A stretch of DNA of 64,000 nucleotides from Catonia carolina (taxonomy: Eukaryota > Arthropoda > Insecta > Hemiptera > Achilidae): contig JAQMRL010000014.1 of NCBI GenBank assembly GCA_035578175.1, positions 11,322,274 through 11,386,273 of the forward strand, read 5' to 3'. Numbering within the stretch: the stretch's first letter is position 1; each line of letters opens with the position of its first letter. The position numbers and the translations under genes are program-made. Below are positions 53,870 through 64,000 of this stretch, one piece after another. The notes beneath the pieces are model-generated. The model saw nothing but the letters and a program-made list of their open reading frames with translations. It was not told where the DNA came from and did not search any database.

Positions 53870-55208
53870 ATATGGTGTTAAACACGCCCACGACTTTCTC
53901 TTTCCAATGCAAATAATTAACAATATAACCTAATATTCGTAATAAAACATTAAAAATAAACAAAAAACTAACCTCAATAAACATAACCTAATTTTAATCT
54001 AAGTGCAAGACACAAAATGAAAATCAACCTTAGTTTGGCTTAATAACACGGAAAATCACTCTTTGTCGTTAAAGTAGGCTCTGTAGCAAAACATGCTTGA
54101 AATAACAGTTTTATATCTTTTAATTTCCTATAAATTTGGTTATATACACTTTTGTCGTAAAATGTATAATAAGGCTGAAATTTTTAAAAATCTATTTGTT
54201 TTACAGATTTTCATAAAAAAAACAGAAAATCGCTAATTACCGCTAAACTAAGTGTTATAAAAAAATGTTAGAAATAAAAGTTGTAGGTTTTTAAATAATC
54301 TACAATTTTTATTGTATACATTTTTGCGCTAAAATGCATATTAAGGCCGCAATCTTAAAAGAAGCATTTTTTTACGAAAGCACAGCCTCCCCATGAATTT
54401 CAGCAGAAATGGCACCTACTCTATTTTGTAGAGCATAAAAAAATGTAGTAACTGAGGTGGTGTTAAAAAAAATTGTAGGAGCCGTTTTTGAGAAAATTGT
54501 AAAAAAGTTAAAAATAACACGAATAAACTACTACTTTCCGTTGACCGATTTTGATAAAAATTGGTGGTGCAGGTCCTTTAGTACTAGTACCTTACTTAAG
54601 TTTCAAGTCTTAGATCCGGTGGAAACTCGATTTCGAGAAATCCACAAAAAACAATTTCTTCCTTCCTATATATTCATATAAGCAAGAGAAAGTAAAAATG
54701 TACCCTTATTTTAACCATGAGTGAATGACGCAAAATGAAAAACAACCTCTGTTCGGTTTAAAAATACGGAAAGTCACTAATTGACGCTAAAATAAGCATT
54801 GTAGAAGAAAATTCATGAAATAAAAATTTATTTCTTATAACTTTAATTATATACATGAAGACTTCAAATGAATACTAAGGCTGCAATTTTATAAATCCCT
54901 TTTTACAGATTTTGATGAAAAGAAAATCAGAAAATCACTAATTTTGTCGTTAAATAAAGTGTTGTACAAAAATTTTTTGAGTATTCGTGGTACATTTTTA
55001 AATGTATACACATTTTATAAAAAAATGCATACGAAGGCCAAAATCTTAAAAATTTTGATTACTCAGACATACAAACGAAACATGTCTTTTTTTGGATTCA
55101 GGGGACAAGAAAATGTGTATTTACGGTGAAAACTCGATTTGGAAAATTTGATATGAAAACAATACTTTCTTTCCCTATAAATATTCATACAGGGCACGAG
55201 AAATTAAA
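53870..55208 (-). mobile_element. Two adjacent HINE-like repeats
   Basis: 53870-54693 runs from the GTGTTAAACACGCCCACG end to AGCAAGAGAAAGT. 54700-55208 is a more diverged copy without the 3' hairpin end, finishing AGGGCACGAGAAAT. Same orientation. Confidence 0.7.
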
Positions 55209-55734
55209 AATACAATGAATTTTTAAAAAATCCGTTATATTTCAAATAATACAATTGTATATAAAATTTATTGTCATTAAATAATGCGTAGGTTTAATAA
55301 TATATTGTTCATACCAATTACGTGCAGTAATGATAAATGATTTATTTATTTATGTATTATACAGCTCTAGTTATGTATTCGATCAAATAAGTAACTTAGT
55401 TATGTAATGGAGTAATTATTACATAAATATATAATGCTTAAGTAATAGTATTTTAACGGCGTTTGAACAAAGTCGGTTTTTACGAGCGGTAATCATTAAA
55501 TGTTGCAGGTACAGGGTGGAACATAAGTTTGCACCCCTGATTGGTATTTATTGGAACTATTATATAAAATATTATATAAATATTAACTATTAAATAAACT
55601 AATAGGAACTATTATATAAATATTATTTATTGGTATTTATTGGAACTAAAACAACAAAATTTTTATTTTACTTTGTTATTATTGTTGTCGTTTAGGTCAT
55701 TAATCGAAAGTATGTTTTGTACTTCTAGAAGCTT
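55209..55734. other. Intergenic with local AT-rich repeats
   Basis: AACTATTATATAAATATTA and GGTATTTATTGGAACTA recur at 55540-55650. ACAGGGTGGAACATAAG near 55511 might be an element end. No gene. Confidence 0.35.
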
Positions 55735-56075
55735 TATTAAGTAAAACGAGGAGTGAAGTAGTTTACCATTGCCTTCCTTACTGAGTGAAAAAGTATGGTT
55801 ATCAACATGCCAGGTACTTTAAAGAAGCATCTACTTTTCACCCTGCAAATAACATCTTCACTTCATTCACCAGAGAGTCTGGCTGTATAATGAAATTCAT
55901 TACTCTCAGAGAAGATAACTGTGACTAGTGACTTTTACACCTCTACCTCGTCTGTTCTTAAATTCTATATAGTCATATAATTGGCTGACCATGTGTTAAG
56001 AGAGAACTATTTTTTTGTAGCCCTGGAACTAACAGATCGAGTGCAAATAATTCAACACCACCTGCCTGTTAAGTA
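55735..56075 (-). repeat. Family D retroposon fragment
   Basis: Inverse family D, the longest copy outside the duplication: GTAGTTTACCATTGCCTTCC, then AAAGTATGGTTATCAACATG, CCAGAGAGTCTGGCTGTAT, and CGAGTGCAAATAATTCAAC. The CAA tail is missing. Confidence 0.6.
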
Positions 56076-56089
56076 AAATTTATGGATAA

Positions 56090-56235
56090 TTTTTTCTTCT
56101 AGTTTGACTTTAACTTAGTTCTGCGTATAATGGTGATAAAGAGATGATAAATTTTCAGATCTCAACTGAAATTGAATTTGGGACTCCGGCATTGAAGCCA
56201 CTTACGCTGAACACTATACCGACCGACCGGCCAAT
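56090..56235 (-). mobile_element. Possible diverged SINE
   Basis: Minus strand begins GGCCGGTCGGTCGGTATAGTG and has CAATTTCAGTTGAGATC where a box B would be. Boxes are degenerate. Confidence 0.3.
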
Positions 56236-56246
56236 TCTCAATTCTT

Positions 56247-56574
56247 TTTTCTTTTATTCCTAATTTGTGTACGTTGCAATCTGTTCAATTTAGAACAATA
56301 AGCAACCCCATGACCCAATGAGATGAAGATGATGTGTATGACGTGTAAATGAGGTGTAGTCTAGTACAGACCCAGGCCGACCATTCCTGAGAGAGTATGT
56401 TTAATTAAACCCTAACCATCAAAGTACACCGGTAACCACTGTCTAGTATTCAAATCCGTATAAAAGTAACTACCTTTACTAGGATTTGAACCAGGAACCT
56501 TCGTCTTCGAAAATCAGCTGTTAAACCGCTGGTTTTGGCGACGACTTTACCTCTAGACCAACCCGGTGGGTTGC
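56247..56574 (-). mobile_element. tRNA-derived SINE (family S2), 328 bp, with TSD
   Basis: Minus strand: GGGTTGGTCTAGAGGTAAAG (box A), CTGGTTCAAATCCTAG (box B), body TTACCGGTGTACTTTGATGG, tail TTAGGAATAAAAGAAAAAAG. 11-bp target duplication TCTCAATTCTT at 56236-56246 and 56575-56585. Reference copy for the split SINE at 52830-53392. Confidence 0.88.
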
Positions 56575-56767
56575 TCTCAATTCTTAACCCATTTATTTTA
56601 GAGCAATTATGTGGTATCTCTCCCCTTGGGTTGATTACTCGTGCATCGTGTTCTCCGCTTGCTTTATGTACCCCCTACAACTTATGTTACTAACGTTTTT
56701 ATAGATTTATTTCATTTGCGACCTATACAAGGATTTATGTTTGCTAACAACACAAAAGTAAACAATT

Positions 56768-57305
56768 TTTTTTTTATTTAACTTATTTATTTACAATCAG
56801 CCTTTACAATGTGGCTTTACGAAAATCATTATAAAAGAACTAAACTGACGTGAGTGAAGTAGACAGCCTTTGCTCTCACTTCAACTAAATAAAATTAGAA
56901 AATAAAGTTAATAACAAACTAAGAAACGTGGCAAATTTACAAAATTAACAACAACAATGTAAAAGAAGTAAACAAAAAAAATGAAGTAAACAATGCAAAA
57001 GAAGTTAACAATATAAAAGTAAAAAAAAAATTTTTTAATTTCACTTTAGATTAAAAAGTATTGATGAAGATGAATGGTGAATTTAATTTCGTATATGGAT
57101 TAAAATCGTTGGTCTAAGTCGAGGATGTGATGTCTTTTGAGGCGCTTCGTTTCCTCACTGTTTTCCAGTAAATTTAATGCCAGGTGGTTCTGGTGATCGT
57201 TTAATCTTAGCTGGTACCGGAGACTCAGCTCTCTTATCTCTTCTGTTATGGTACGGATACGAAGATGATCATGTATTTCCGAGTTTCTTATAAACCACCT
57301 AGCGT
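56768..57305 (-). pseudogene. Jockey-like LINE 3' end, 538 bp, with 14-bp TSD
   Basis: Minus strand from 57302: RWFIRNSEIHDDLRI, TEEIRELSLRYQLRLNDHQN, HLALNLLENSEETKRLKRHH, stop. This is the standard C-terminal end of Jockey proteins. A 3' UTR and A-rich tail follow (T-run at 56766-56775). Perfect direct repeats AAAAGTAAACAATT at 56754-56767 and 57306-57319. Heavily 5' truncated. Confidence 0.88.
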
Positions 57306-57319
57306 AAAAGTAAACAATT

Positions 57320-58200
57320 CAATGCTTTCTTGGTTTATTTTCGCCTGTAATAAATAAATGTATAAATGCATAATAAATGTATTTCTTGTTTGAATTTTTC
57401 CATTTACCGTTACGATTTTCGCGTAATTTTTTATAAATAATTTTAAACTAAAAAAGATATACTTTTGAAGTAAATCTAAAAGTGTAAGCTATTTTGAATA
57501 GATACCTGCAAAGATACTAAATTCACGGCTTCAAAACTGTACCCTGAAAACCCGTTAAAAATACTAAACAAGTATATATTATGACGAAAATTCAAAAACG
57601 AACTGCATGGTTACAAATAAAAAACCTTCCTGAGGGCTATATAATAGCAACAAACTGATATCCGACAAGGGGTGTCCCTCCGGAATTACTTAAAATGATA
57701 ACAAAACAGAACCTACCAGGTGAGACGGCAGCCTGGCGGTAACACCTACCCATGACCCGCTAGGCGAGTCTCTAGCACTGAATGTGTTAAGGAAATGGTA
57801 AAAAATTGGCTCTAGCCGACAGGTGGCCCTGCGTGAACTAAAAATCTACGTAATGCCTTTTTACAATTTTACTCTTATACAAAATAACCCGATTTTGATG
57901 TAGATTTTACAACAGTGTGATTCATTACTCTTGTATTATTAATTGTATAAGAAGCATTTAAAGATGCATAATTGTTAATCGTATTTAAAAATTTCACGTC
58001 AGTTGTAAGATCCAGCGTTTCAATTGAATAAATGGAGTACCCAATAAAACGTTCAGGACCAAAATGAGTTTTGACGCACTCCTGAAACTTTATAGTAATT
58101 GATCTCTGTTCCCAGTTGCCTAAACAGAGGAATAGAAATATTAGGTGACTAGATATTTTTTCACGTTGTTAGTTGACACACATTGGAATGATGTGTGTTG
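57320..58200. other. Intergenic, nothing recognised
   Basis: No reliable frame or repeat end. 57660-57840 is less AT-rich and begins AGGGGTGTCCCTCCGG, which faintly recalls the CCGGGTGTCCC termini. Confidence 0.3.
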
Positions 58201-58204
58201 ACAG

Positions 58205-58330
58205 AACTCTCAAGGTGATTCAGATGTAAAATCTACAAAGGAAATGGAGCTTCGGAAAGCCAAGGAAAAGATGGAAGGAAAAATTGTCTTGAATGCTGGT
58301 TGGCGTAATAGATCATGTGCCTAATACTAA
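58205..58330 (+). pseudogene. RTE-like LINE protein end
   Basis: A short decayed stretch reads FGKPRKRWKEKLS, the GRPRKRW motif near the end of RTE-type LINE proteins. It runs into the GAAGAAGAAG tract. Confidence 0.5.
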
Positions 58331-58812
58331 ATAAGAAGAAGAAGAATAATAATACTAAATATTAATAAGAAGAAGAAGGAGAAGGAGGAGAAGAAGTAGG
58401 TGAAGGATAAGGGCGTGGAGGAGGAGGAACAGAAGAAGAAGAGGAAGAAGAAGACGAAGAACTTCCTCGAAGAAGGGAAAGAAGAAGAAGGAGGAGGAGG
58501 AAGAGAAGAAGGAAAAGGAGAAAGAGGAGGAGGAGGAGGAGAAGACAACAAAGAACAAGAACAAAAAAAACAAGAAAAAGAAGAGAAATAGGACGAAGAA
58601 CAGCAACAACAACACGAGGGAGAAGAATAGAAAGAAGATGAATAAGAAGAAGAACAACAAGACGAAGAAGAACGAGAAAAAGATGTTGAAGAAGATGGTC
58701 AAGAAGGGTGAGGAGGAGAAGTATGTGAAGGGGAGGAAGAATAAGGACGAGGAGAAAGGGGTGGTGGTGGAGGAGGACGAGAAGGAGAGGAAGAAGAAGC
58801 AGAAGGAGATGG
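58331..58812 (+). repeat. Polypurine (GAA/GGA)n tract, about 480 bp
   Basis: Independent of the duplicated tract at 6982 but the same kind: purine-only runs after an RTE-like LINE end. Leu/Ser/Phe-rich minus-strand frames (58327-58871) and Lys/Glu-rich plus-strand frames are artefacts. Confidence 0.88.
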
Positions 58813-59630
58813 TTCATATAAATGATTTTCTGTTGGGTTTTTACAGTTTGTATGAAACATTTATTGATCACCCAGTCGTATACCGTATAAATACAAATAT
58901 ATATTATAAAAGGCCTAATAACGGCGTATGTCCAAGACTGGACTTAATTTAAACAAGAATTTACTCTGATTAAGCCTAAAGGGTGTGGCTTGATTTTATC
59001 CTATATTTTTACAATCGTATCGAGCGAAAAAAAATGTCCTCATGAAAGTGTAACACGGCCTTCTAAATAAATTTCTCCCTCGCCGCCTACAACTTTTTAA
59101 TAATATGTTACATATATTGATAATATATATTTTTCGTTTCAATTTTAAGGCGAACTAGATTCTGTCTAGCGAGTGCCCTACCTTAAAATTTTCAGATATA
59201 TTAATGACTTATATACTTTGTATTTACGAAAACTATTTTTTAACAATAGATTCTAGATTTCTATTACTGATTACAGCTAGGTAATTATATTATTACGCAA
59301 GATTGTCGTTAACTCTGAAGGTCCCTTTTTCGTTTCCAAACTGGGGTTTCAAAACCTTCAGGTAAATTAAAAGGTTAGTTTAAAAGTTTCTTCAGTTTTT
59401 AAATTGATAAACATAAATAACTTTAGGTGCCATTCCCTTATCACTTTTTTATTGGATTTGTTCCAAATGTTCTGTACTTTCATATTCATACAATGAGAAT
59501 CACAATTATTACTAAAATCATATTTCTGTGTAGGCTAATCTAAAGGTAAAACTATCTTGAAATTTGTATTTTGCCTCGATGCTAAAGAACCATTAACCTA
59601 AGTGTACCGTACAGGTGATTAATGGGTAAC
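58813..59630. other. Intergenic, nothing recognised
   Basis: AT-rich, no frame or repeat of note. Confidence 0.3.
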
Positions 59631-59634
59631 TTTT

Positions 59635-60705
59635 ACTTTCTCTTGGCTGTATGAATATATAGGAAGGAAAGTATTGTTTTCATGTCGATTTTTTGACATC
59701 GAGTTTTCACCGGATCTACACGTTTTCACATCTCCTGAACCCAAAAAAAAACATGTTTTTAGCGATTGGTCTGTGTGTCTATAAACAGAATATCTCAAGA
59801 ACGGAAAATCGTACGTACATGAAACTTAAAACTTTGTTAGGTACTTCTACCAGACCCGACACGACAAGACCCGACACGTGCGAGCGCGTGTGTGAAAAAA
59901 ATATCTCAAGAACGGAACATACAGGTAATACGAAGTTGAAACTTGAAACTTAAGTTAGGTACCACTAGAAAACCCGTCACGGACATTTTCATCAAAATCG
60001 GTCAACCGAAAGTAGTAGATTATTCGTGTCATTTTTCACTATTTGCAATTTTTTCAAAAACGGCCCCTACCATTTATTTTAAATCGCCTCATTTACTCAA
60101 TTTTTTATGCTCTACAAGATAGGGTAGGTGCCATGTTTGCTGAAATTCTTGAAAAAGCTCTTCTCGTAAAAAAATTGTTTATTATTTTAAGATTGCGGCT
60201 TTAATATGCATTTTAGCGCAAAAATGTATATAGTTAAAGTTGTAGACAATTAAAAAACCTACAACTTTTATTTCAAACATTTTTTCTAACGCTTAGTTTA
60301 GTGGTAATTAGTAATTTTCTGTTTGTTTTCATGAAAATTTGTAAAAAATGGTTTTTAAGGATTTCGGCCTTGGTATGCATTTAACAACAAAAGTGTATAA
60401 AACCAATTTATAGGAAATTAAAAGATTACAGCTTTTATTTAGAAAATTTTTCTCTGCAGAGCCCAGTTTAGCGTGAAAGAGTGATTTTCCGTATTTTAAA
60501 GCCTAACTGGTTGATTTTGCGTCTTTCACTCATGATTATAATTAGGTTATGTTTACTGAGGTTAGTTTTACTTTCTCTTGCCTATATGAATATATAGGAA
60601 GGAAAGTATTGTTTTCATGTCGATTTTTCGAAATCGAGTTTTCACCGGATCTATACGTTTTCAGACGCCCTGAACCCAAAAAACATGTTTTTACCGATTG
60701 GTCTG
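59635..60705 (+). mobile_element. HINE-like repeat and a second one begun in tandem
   Basis: 59635-60569 is a long copy with an internal duplication around 59775-59935 (ATCTCAAGAACGGAA twice). It stops at GAGGTTAGTTTT, and ACTTTCTCTTGCC of a new copy starts at 60570. The second is cut at GATTGGTC by the BEL/Pao LTR at 60706. Confidence 0.78.
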
Positions 60706-61413
60706 TGTTAGCGCTTGTAAGACGCTGGATAAAAGACAATGAAACGAATTTAAACTGAATAATTTTATAGAACTTAGTAAACGATTAATTGACTTAATTC
60801 GGAGGACCAGGTCAGTTTTAAGCGGCTGCCGACCACAGCAAAAACGATTTAAAGAATAAACCAAATGAATTAGTAACAGGAGGAATAAAATAACGAAAGG
60901 TAACGGACATAATTGGTAGGGAAAAAACATAGGGAGACACACTATTGAATAACTAACCGTAATAATGGAAAAACGTTCTTACCTGGAATCCATTAACAAC
61001 TTGAAACTTGTAGATAAGCACGTGGAAGCACACTGGTAACATTGCAATGAACACACTACGACAGTTTACAATAAAAAACACATGAGCAATTGCATACAGT
61101 TCACATTAAGCATAGAATAACGAACAGTTTAGGTTTGTAGAAAACCAACGAGAAACGAAACGAACTGATTGTAAACGAAGAGATTGGCAGGGCATCACCA
61201 ACCCACGCCACACGCTAAGCGCAAGAGACAAGAACGCAACCATACATCACGGCAGCTAAGACAAGAGTGTGTAAGGAAGAAGCCGGATATTCAAAAGGAA
61301 GAGGGGATACGGATGACGTGACTTAATGATGTCACGCGGAAACAGATGCAGGAACAAATTGTAATTAGCGGGGAAAACAGTTTGAATTAACCCCGGGAAG
61401 ACTGGCGCTAACA
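60706..61413 (-). mobile_element. BEL/Pao 3' LTR, 708 bp
   Basis: Begins TGTTAGCGC and ends GCGCTAACA, a 9-bp inverted terminus with TG/CA ends. It interrupts a HINE-like repeat at 60705. On the minus strand it directly follows a G-rich GGCGGGCGGTA, a polypurine-tract-like primer site (61414-61424). The partner LTR and the other target copy are outside the window. Confidence 0.82.
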
Positions 61414-61961
61414 TACCGCCCGCCTAAATCGAAGCAAGCGATTTACAAGAACTGGTCGAAGAACGAAGCCGCCCGCCCTGAAGCAACAGGGAGCGGAAAA
61501 CGCAGGAAGAAGACGAAGAACGAAGCCGCCCGCCCTGAAGCAACAGGGAGCGGAAAACGTAGCAAAACGATGAGCGAAGCATCGACGACAACTGAAGACG
61601 TAGAACGAGAGAAGTGAAGAACGGACACATCTTGATGTGGCGTGACAAACGCACGGGTTTGCCCGGCCAACGACGAACGGAGCATCTTCCACGGCTTGCG
61701 CGGAAGCCAACGAGTAACGGAACGATCTTGAGGTGATTGCCAACGAGGGTTGACAACCAGAAGCGACGCAGAAGAAGAATTGAAGAACAACGGAGCAAAG
61801 GAAGAGTTCCAGAAAGGAAGCAGGCGAATGAAAGACGAATACACGAATGTGTATTTGTATGTGTTACCAGTGAATTCTTTAAGTTGCAAAAGGAACGAAA
61901 TACGAAAGCAGGCAAAAGACTGCGATAAAAAGAAGACGAGGATAAGTTTTAATATTAAAGC
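61414..61961 (-). mobile_element. BEL/Pao 3' untranslated region with 57-bp tandem repeat
   Basis: Region between the pol stop codon and the 3' LTR. A 45-bp unit starting GAAGAACGAAGCCGCCCGCC occurs at 61458-61502 and 61515-61559. Several overlapping frames here (61408-61915) are shadows of GC-rich sequence. Confidence 0.7.
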
Positions 61962-64000
61962 CTAATTGTCAGGTAAGACAATCAGCTTAGATACTGGTCG
62001 AATGTACGTACCGTGGATGGTTTTTATCTCAGCGGTACGAACTGTACGGTCTTTACCGGGAAAGACGTTAACGATTGTGCCCAGCGGCCATAAGGCAGGG
62101 GCAGTATCTAGATTTTGAATTATGACAACATGACCAACTCGAAGGTTGTCACGAGCACGAGTCCATTTATTTCGCTGAGTTTGAGTATGAAGGTAATTCA
62201 GGGACCATTGCTTCCAAAATGACTGAACTAATACCTTTAGTTGTTGCCAGCGTGAAGCAGGCCGAAGTTGATCGATTGTACTTGGTTCTGGTGGTTGTAA
62301 TAAAGAAGATCCGATGAGAAAATGACCAGGAGTTAACATAAGTCTCTCCTCGCTGGGGTCAGACGAAAACTGGAACAAAGGTCTGCTGTTTAAGACAGCT
62401 TCTATACGAGCGAATAAAGTTAGGTACTCCTCGAAGAGCAGGGGTTTGTCCCCGATGAGACGAAGCAAACAATGTTTGGCAGATTTAACGGCGGCCTCCC
62501 ATAACCCGCCGAAATTAGGCGCAGAAGGTGGATTGAAGTGCCAGGTAATTTTTAACGCAGCGAGATGATTTCCAGTAGCAGTGGAAGAACTGCGAATTAA
62601 ATGATAAATGTCGGCAAGTTTGTTTTTAGCGCCTACAAAGTTGGTGCCATTATCGGAGTAAATGTCCGAGGGCAGGCCTCGACGAGACACAAAGCGATCC
62701 AGAGCAGCAAGAAATGCTTCGGTTGACAGATCGGACACGAATTCGAGATGAACAGCCTTAGTAGACATACACACGAAGACACACAAATAGCCTTTGGAGC
62801 AGGGAGATTTACGAAGCCGGGTAGTTTTGACGATGAAAGGACCAGCATAATCAACACCAGTAGAGGAGAATGCTTTAGAAGCAGTGACACGAGAAGAAGG
62901 TAATGCAGACATTATTGGTTGAACAGGTCGTCCGTTGTATCTAATGCAGCGAACGCAGCGATGAATTCGATGTCGGATTACATTTCTTGCAGATAGAATC
63001 CAAAAACGTTGAACAATTAAAGCCTGTGTGGTACGAGGTCCTGAGTGAAGCGACAATTGATGAAAATAATCGCATACTAGACCGGTTAAGTGACTGTGTT
63101 TAGGCAGTAACATAGGATGCTGTGCAGTTGAACTAAGAGCGGAACGGCATAGTCGACCGCCCACTGTTAGAATACCTTGATCGTTGAGCAGAGGCGACAA
63201 AGAAATAAGCGACTTGGATGGCGGTTTGCCCTTGGTGATGGCATGTATGTCACCGGAGAAATAACGCAGTTGAGTTAATTTTACGCAAAGATTAGTGGCA
63301 TCGCAGAGCTCTTCTGAAGCCAGAAACGATGAGAAAACGATGGAAGGAGACTTGAGTTTTTTGACGAAACGCATAACATAAGCCATAATTCTAATTAGAC
63401 GAGAAAACGAGGAGAATTTTAATAAGATATCGTCGGGAAACGAAGGATCAGTAGAAACGGCGAGACATGTTTTTTCTTGCCGCAGATCGAGCTTGTCGGT
63501 AGCGACAGACGGAATATTAATCGCAGGCCATTTGGAAGATGGTGTACGATAAATAGGCGGACCTAGCCACCATAACGGGTGATTGATTAAGTCGGTGCAG
63601 TTTGTGCCACGAGATGCGACATCAGCAGGGTTCTGGTCAGTGGAAATGTGAGACCGGCAGTTTACATCGGTTAAGGATAAAATTTGTTGCACACGATTGG
63701 CAATGAACAACTTTAAACGGTGTTGCGGTGTTTGTAACCAGGCTAACACGATACTAGCATCAGTGAATAATCGCAATTCACAACAAGAAATGGAGCTCGT
63801 GAAATTAGAAATTGAAAAAATTAATCGGGCTAACAAGAGTGCAGCGCACAGCTCGAGACGAGGAATTGTAACATTTTTTAATGGAGACACCCGGCTTTTA
63901 GCTTTGAGTAGAAACATGTTAACATGAGAACCTGTTTGTACGTGAAGGTAAACACAAGCAGCGTAACCCTTCTCAGAAGCATCGCAGAATCCAAGTATTC
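61962..64000 (-). CDS. BEL/Pao retrotransposon pol, C-terminal part (RNase H, integrase), partial
   Basis: The frame stays open to the window edge; upstream of the first internal Met it reads GFCDASEKGYAACVYL, the RNase H start typical of Pao elements, so the true start is outside. Counting from that Met: PRLELCAALLLARL (19-32), FTDAS (51-55), DQNPADVASRG (94-104); integrase zinc-binding H2C2 with H274-x-H276 and H291, then C321 and C324; catalytic D356 (GVDYAGPF), D422 (YSDNGTNF), E474 (GGLWEAAVK). The end (RWQQLKVLVQSFWKQWSLNY, RVGHVVII) is the DUF5641-type tail. No stop or frameshift over about 680 codons and all catalytic residues kept: probably a young copy. It copies itself through RNA and inserts DNA with the integrase. 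Confidence 0.93.
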   Translation of the reverse strand, partial: ILGFCDASEKGYAACVYLHVQTGSHVNMFLLKAKSRVSPLKNVTIPRLELCAALLLARLIFSISNFTSSISCCELRLFTDASIVLAWLQTPQHRLKLFIANRVQQILSLTDVNCRSHISTDQNPADVASRGTNCTDLINHPLWWLGPPIYRTPSSKWPAINIPSVATDKLDLRQEKTCLAVSTDPSFPDDILLKFSSFSRLIRIMAYVMRFVKKLKSPSIVFSSFLASEELCDATNLCVKLTQLRYFSGDIHAITKGKPPSKSLISLSPLLNDQGILTVGGRLCRSALSSTAQHPMLLPKHSHLTGLVCDYFHQLSLHSGPRTTQALIVQRFWILSARNVIRHRIHRCVRCIRYNGRPVQPIMSALPSSRVTASKAFSSTGVDYAGPFIVKTTRLRKSPCSKGYLCVFVCMSTKAVHLEFVSDLSTEAFLAALDRFVSRRGLPSDIYSDNGTNFVGAKNKLADIYHLIRSSSTATGNHLAALKITWHFNPPSAPNFGGLWEAAVKSAKHCLLRLIGDKPLLFEEYLTLFARIEAVLNSRPLFQFSSDPSEERLMLTPGHFLIGSSLLQPPEPSTIDQLRPASRWQQLKVLVQSFWKQWSLNYLHTQTQRNKWTRARDNLRVGHVVIIQNLDTAPALWPLGTIVNVFPGKDRTVRTAEIKTIHGTYIRPVSKLIVLPDN

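Noticed and set aside
58327..58952. Several open frames over the second polypurine tract
   Set aside because: Same artefact: long frames arise because purine-only sequence lacks TAA/TAG/TGA in some frames.

Overview
The window looks like AT-rich intergenic and intronic DNA from an insect nuclear genome. It is packed with transposable elements and carries one recognisable host gene family. The insect call rests on a spliced odorant receptor (7tm_6 family), BEL/Pao, Jockey-like and RTE-like retrotransposons, mariner and pogo/Tigger-like DNA elements, and tRNA-derived SINEs. A hemipteran origin is possible, but that is only an impression. Nothing bacterial is present, so there are no operons, CRISPR arrays or ribosome binding sites.

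The main host gene is on the + strand with five exons: 15826-16638, 19253-19352, 22472-22573, 27061-27213 and 36077-36139. Every junction has GT/AG ends and the phases agree (2, 0, 0, 0). The model gives about 409 residues, the usual receptor length, provided one base is discounted in an A-run near 16308. As written, exon 1 is frameshifted there.

The terminal exon occurs a second time at 6297-6359, inside a long direct duplication: 1-9601 matches 27479-39384, offset about 29.78 kb. The simplest reading is a tandem duplication with a unit of about 29.8 kb. The left edge of the window would then be the end of an upstream paralogous receptor gene, and 9602-39384 would be one whole unit. The unit boundary at 9601 sits in the end of a dispersed repeat and shows 9 bp of microhomology.

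Layout: 1-9601, duplication copy 1 (LTR-like element, TSD-flanked retroposon, receptor terminal exon, RTE remnants, 0.58-kb polypurine tract). 9602-15825, dispersed repeats, a SINE with TSD and a Jockey-like LINE with endonuclease and reverse transcriptase. 15826-36139, the receptor gene, with introns filled by LINEs, pogo-like elements, an LTR-like element, a roughly 400-bp tandem repeat and a 2.2-kb insertion absent from copy 1. 36140-39384, rest of duplication copy 2. 39385-60705, gene-free repeat desert (SINEs, a palindromic mariner, a foldback element, a pogo-like element, a Jockey LINE end, a second polypurine tract). 60706-64000, the 3' half of a BEL/Pao retrotransposon in minus orientation, running off the window.

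One non-coding repeat family dominates, here called HINE-like. It is about 0.95-1.1 kb, with 13-bp subterminal inverted repeats ACTTTCTCTTGCC/GGCAAGAGAAAGT, hairpins at both ends, two diverged internal units of about 175 bp and a variable (CA)n tract. It occurs about 20 times, whole or in part. Copies in the same orientation end about 10-45 bp upstream of receptor exons 1, 4 and 5. Most of the short open frames in the window lie in this repeat, in polypurine tracts or in other transposons and are not genes.
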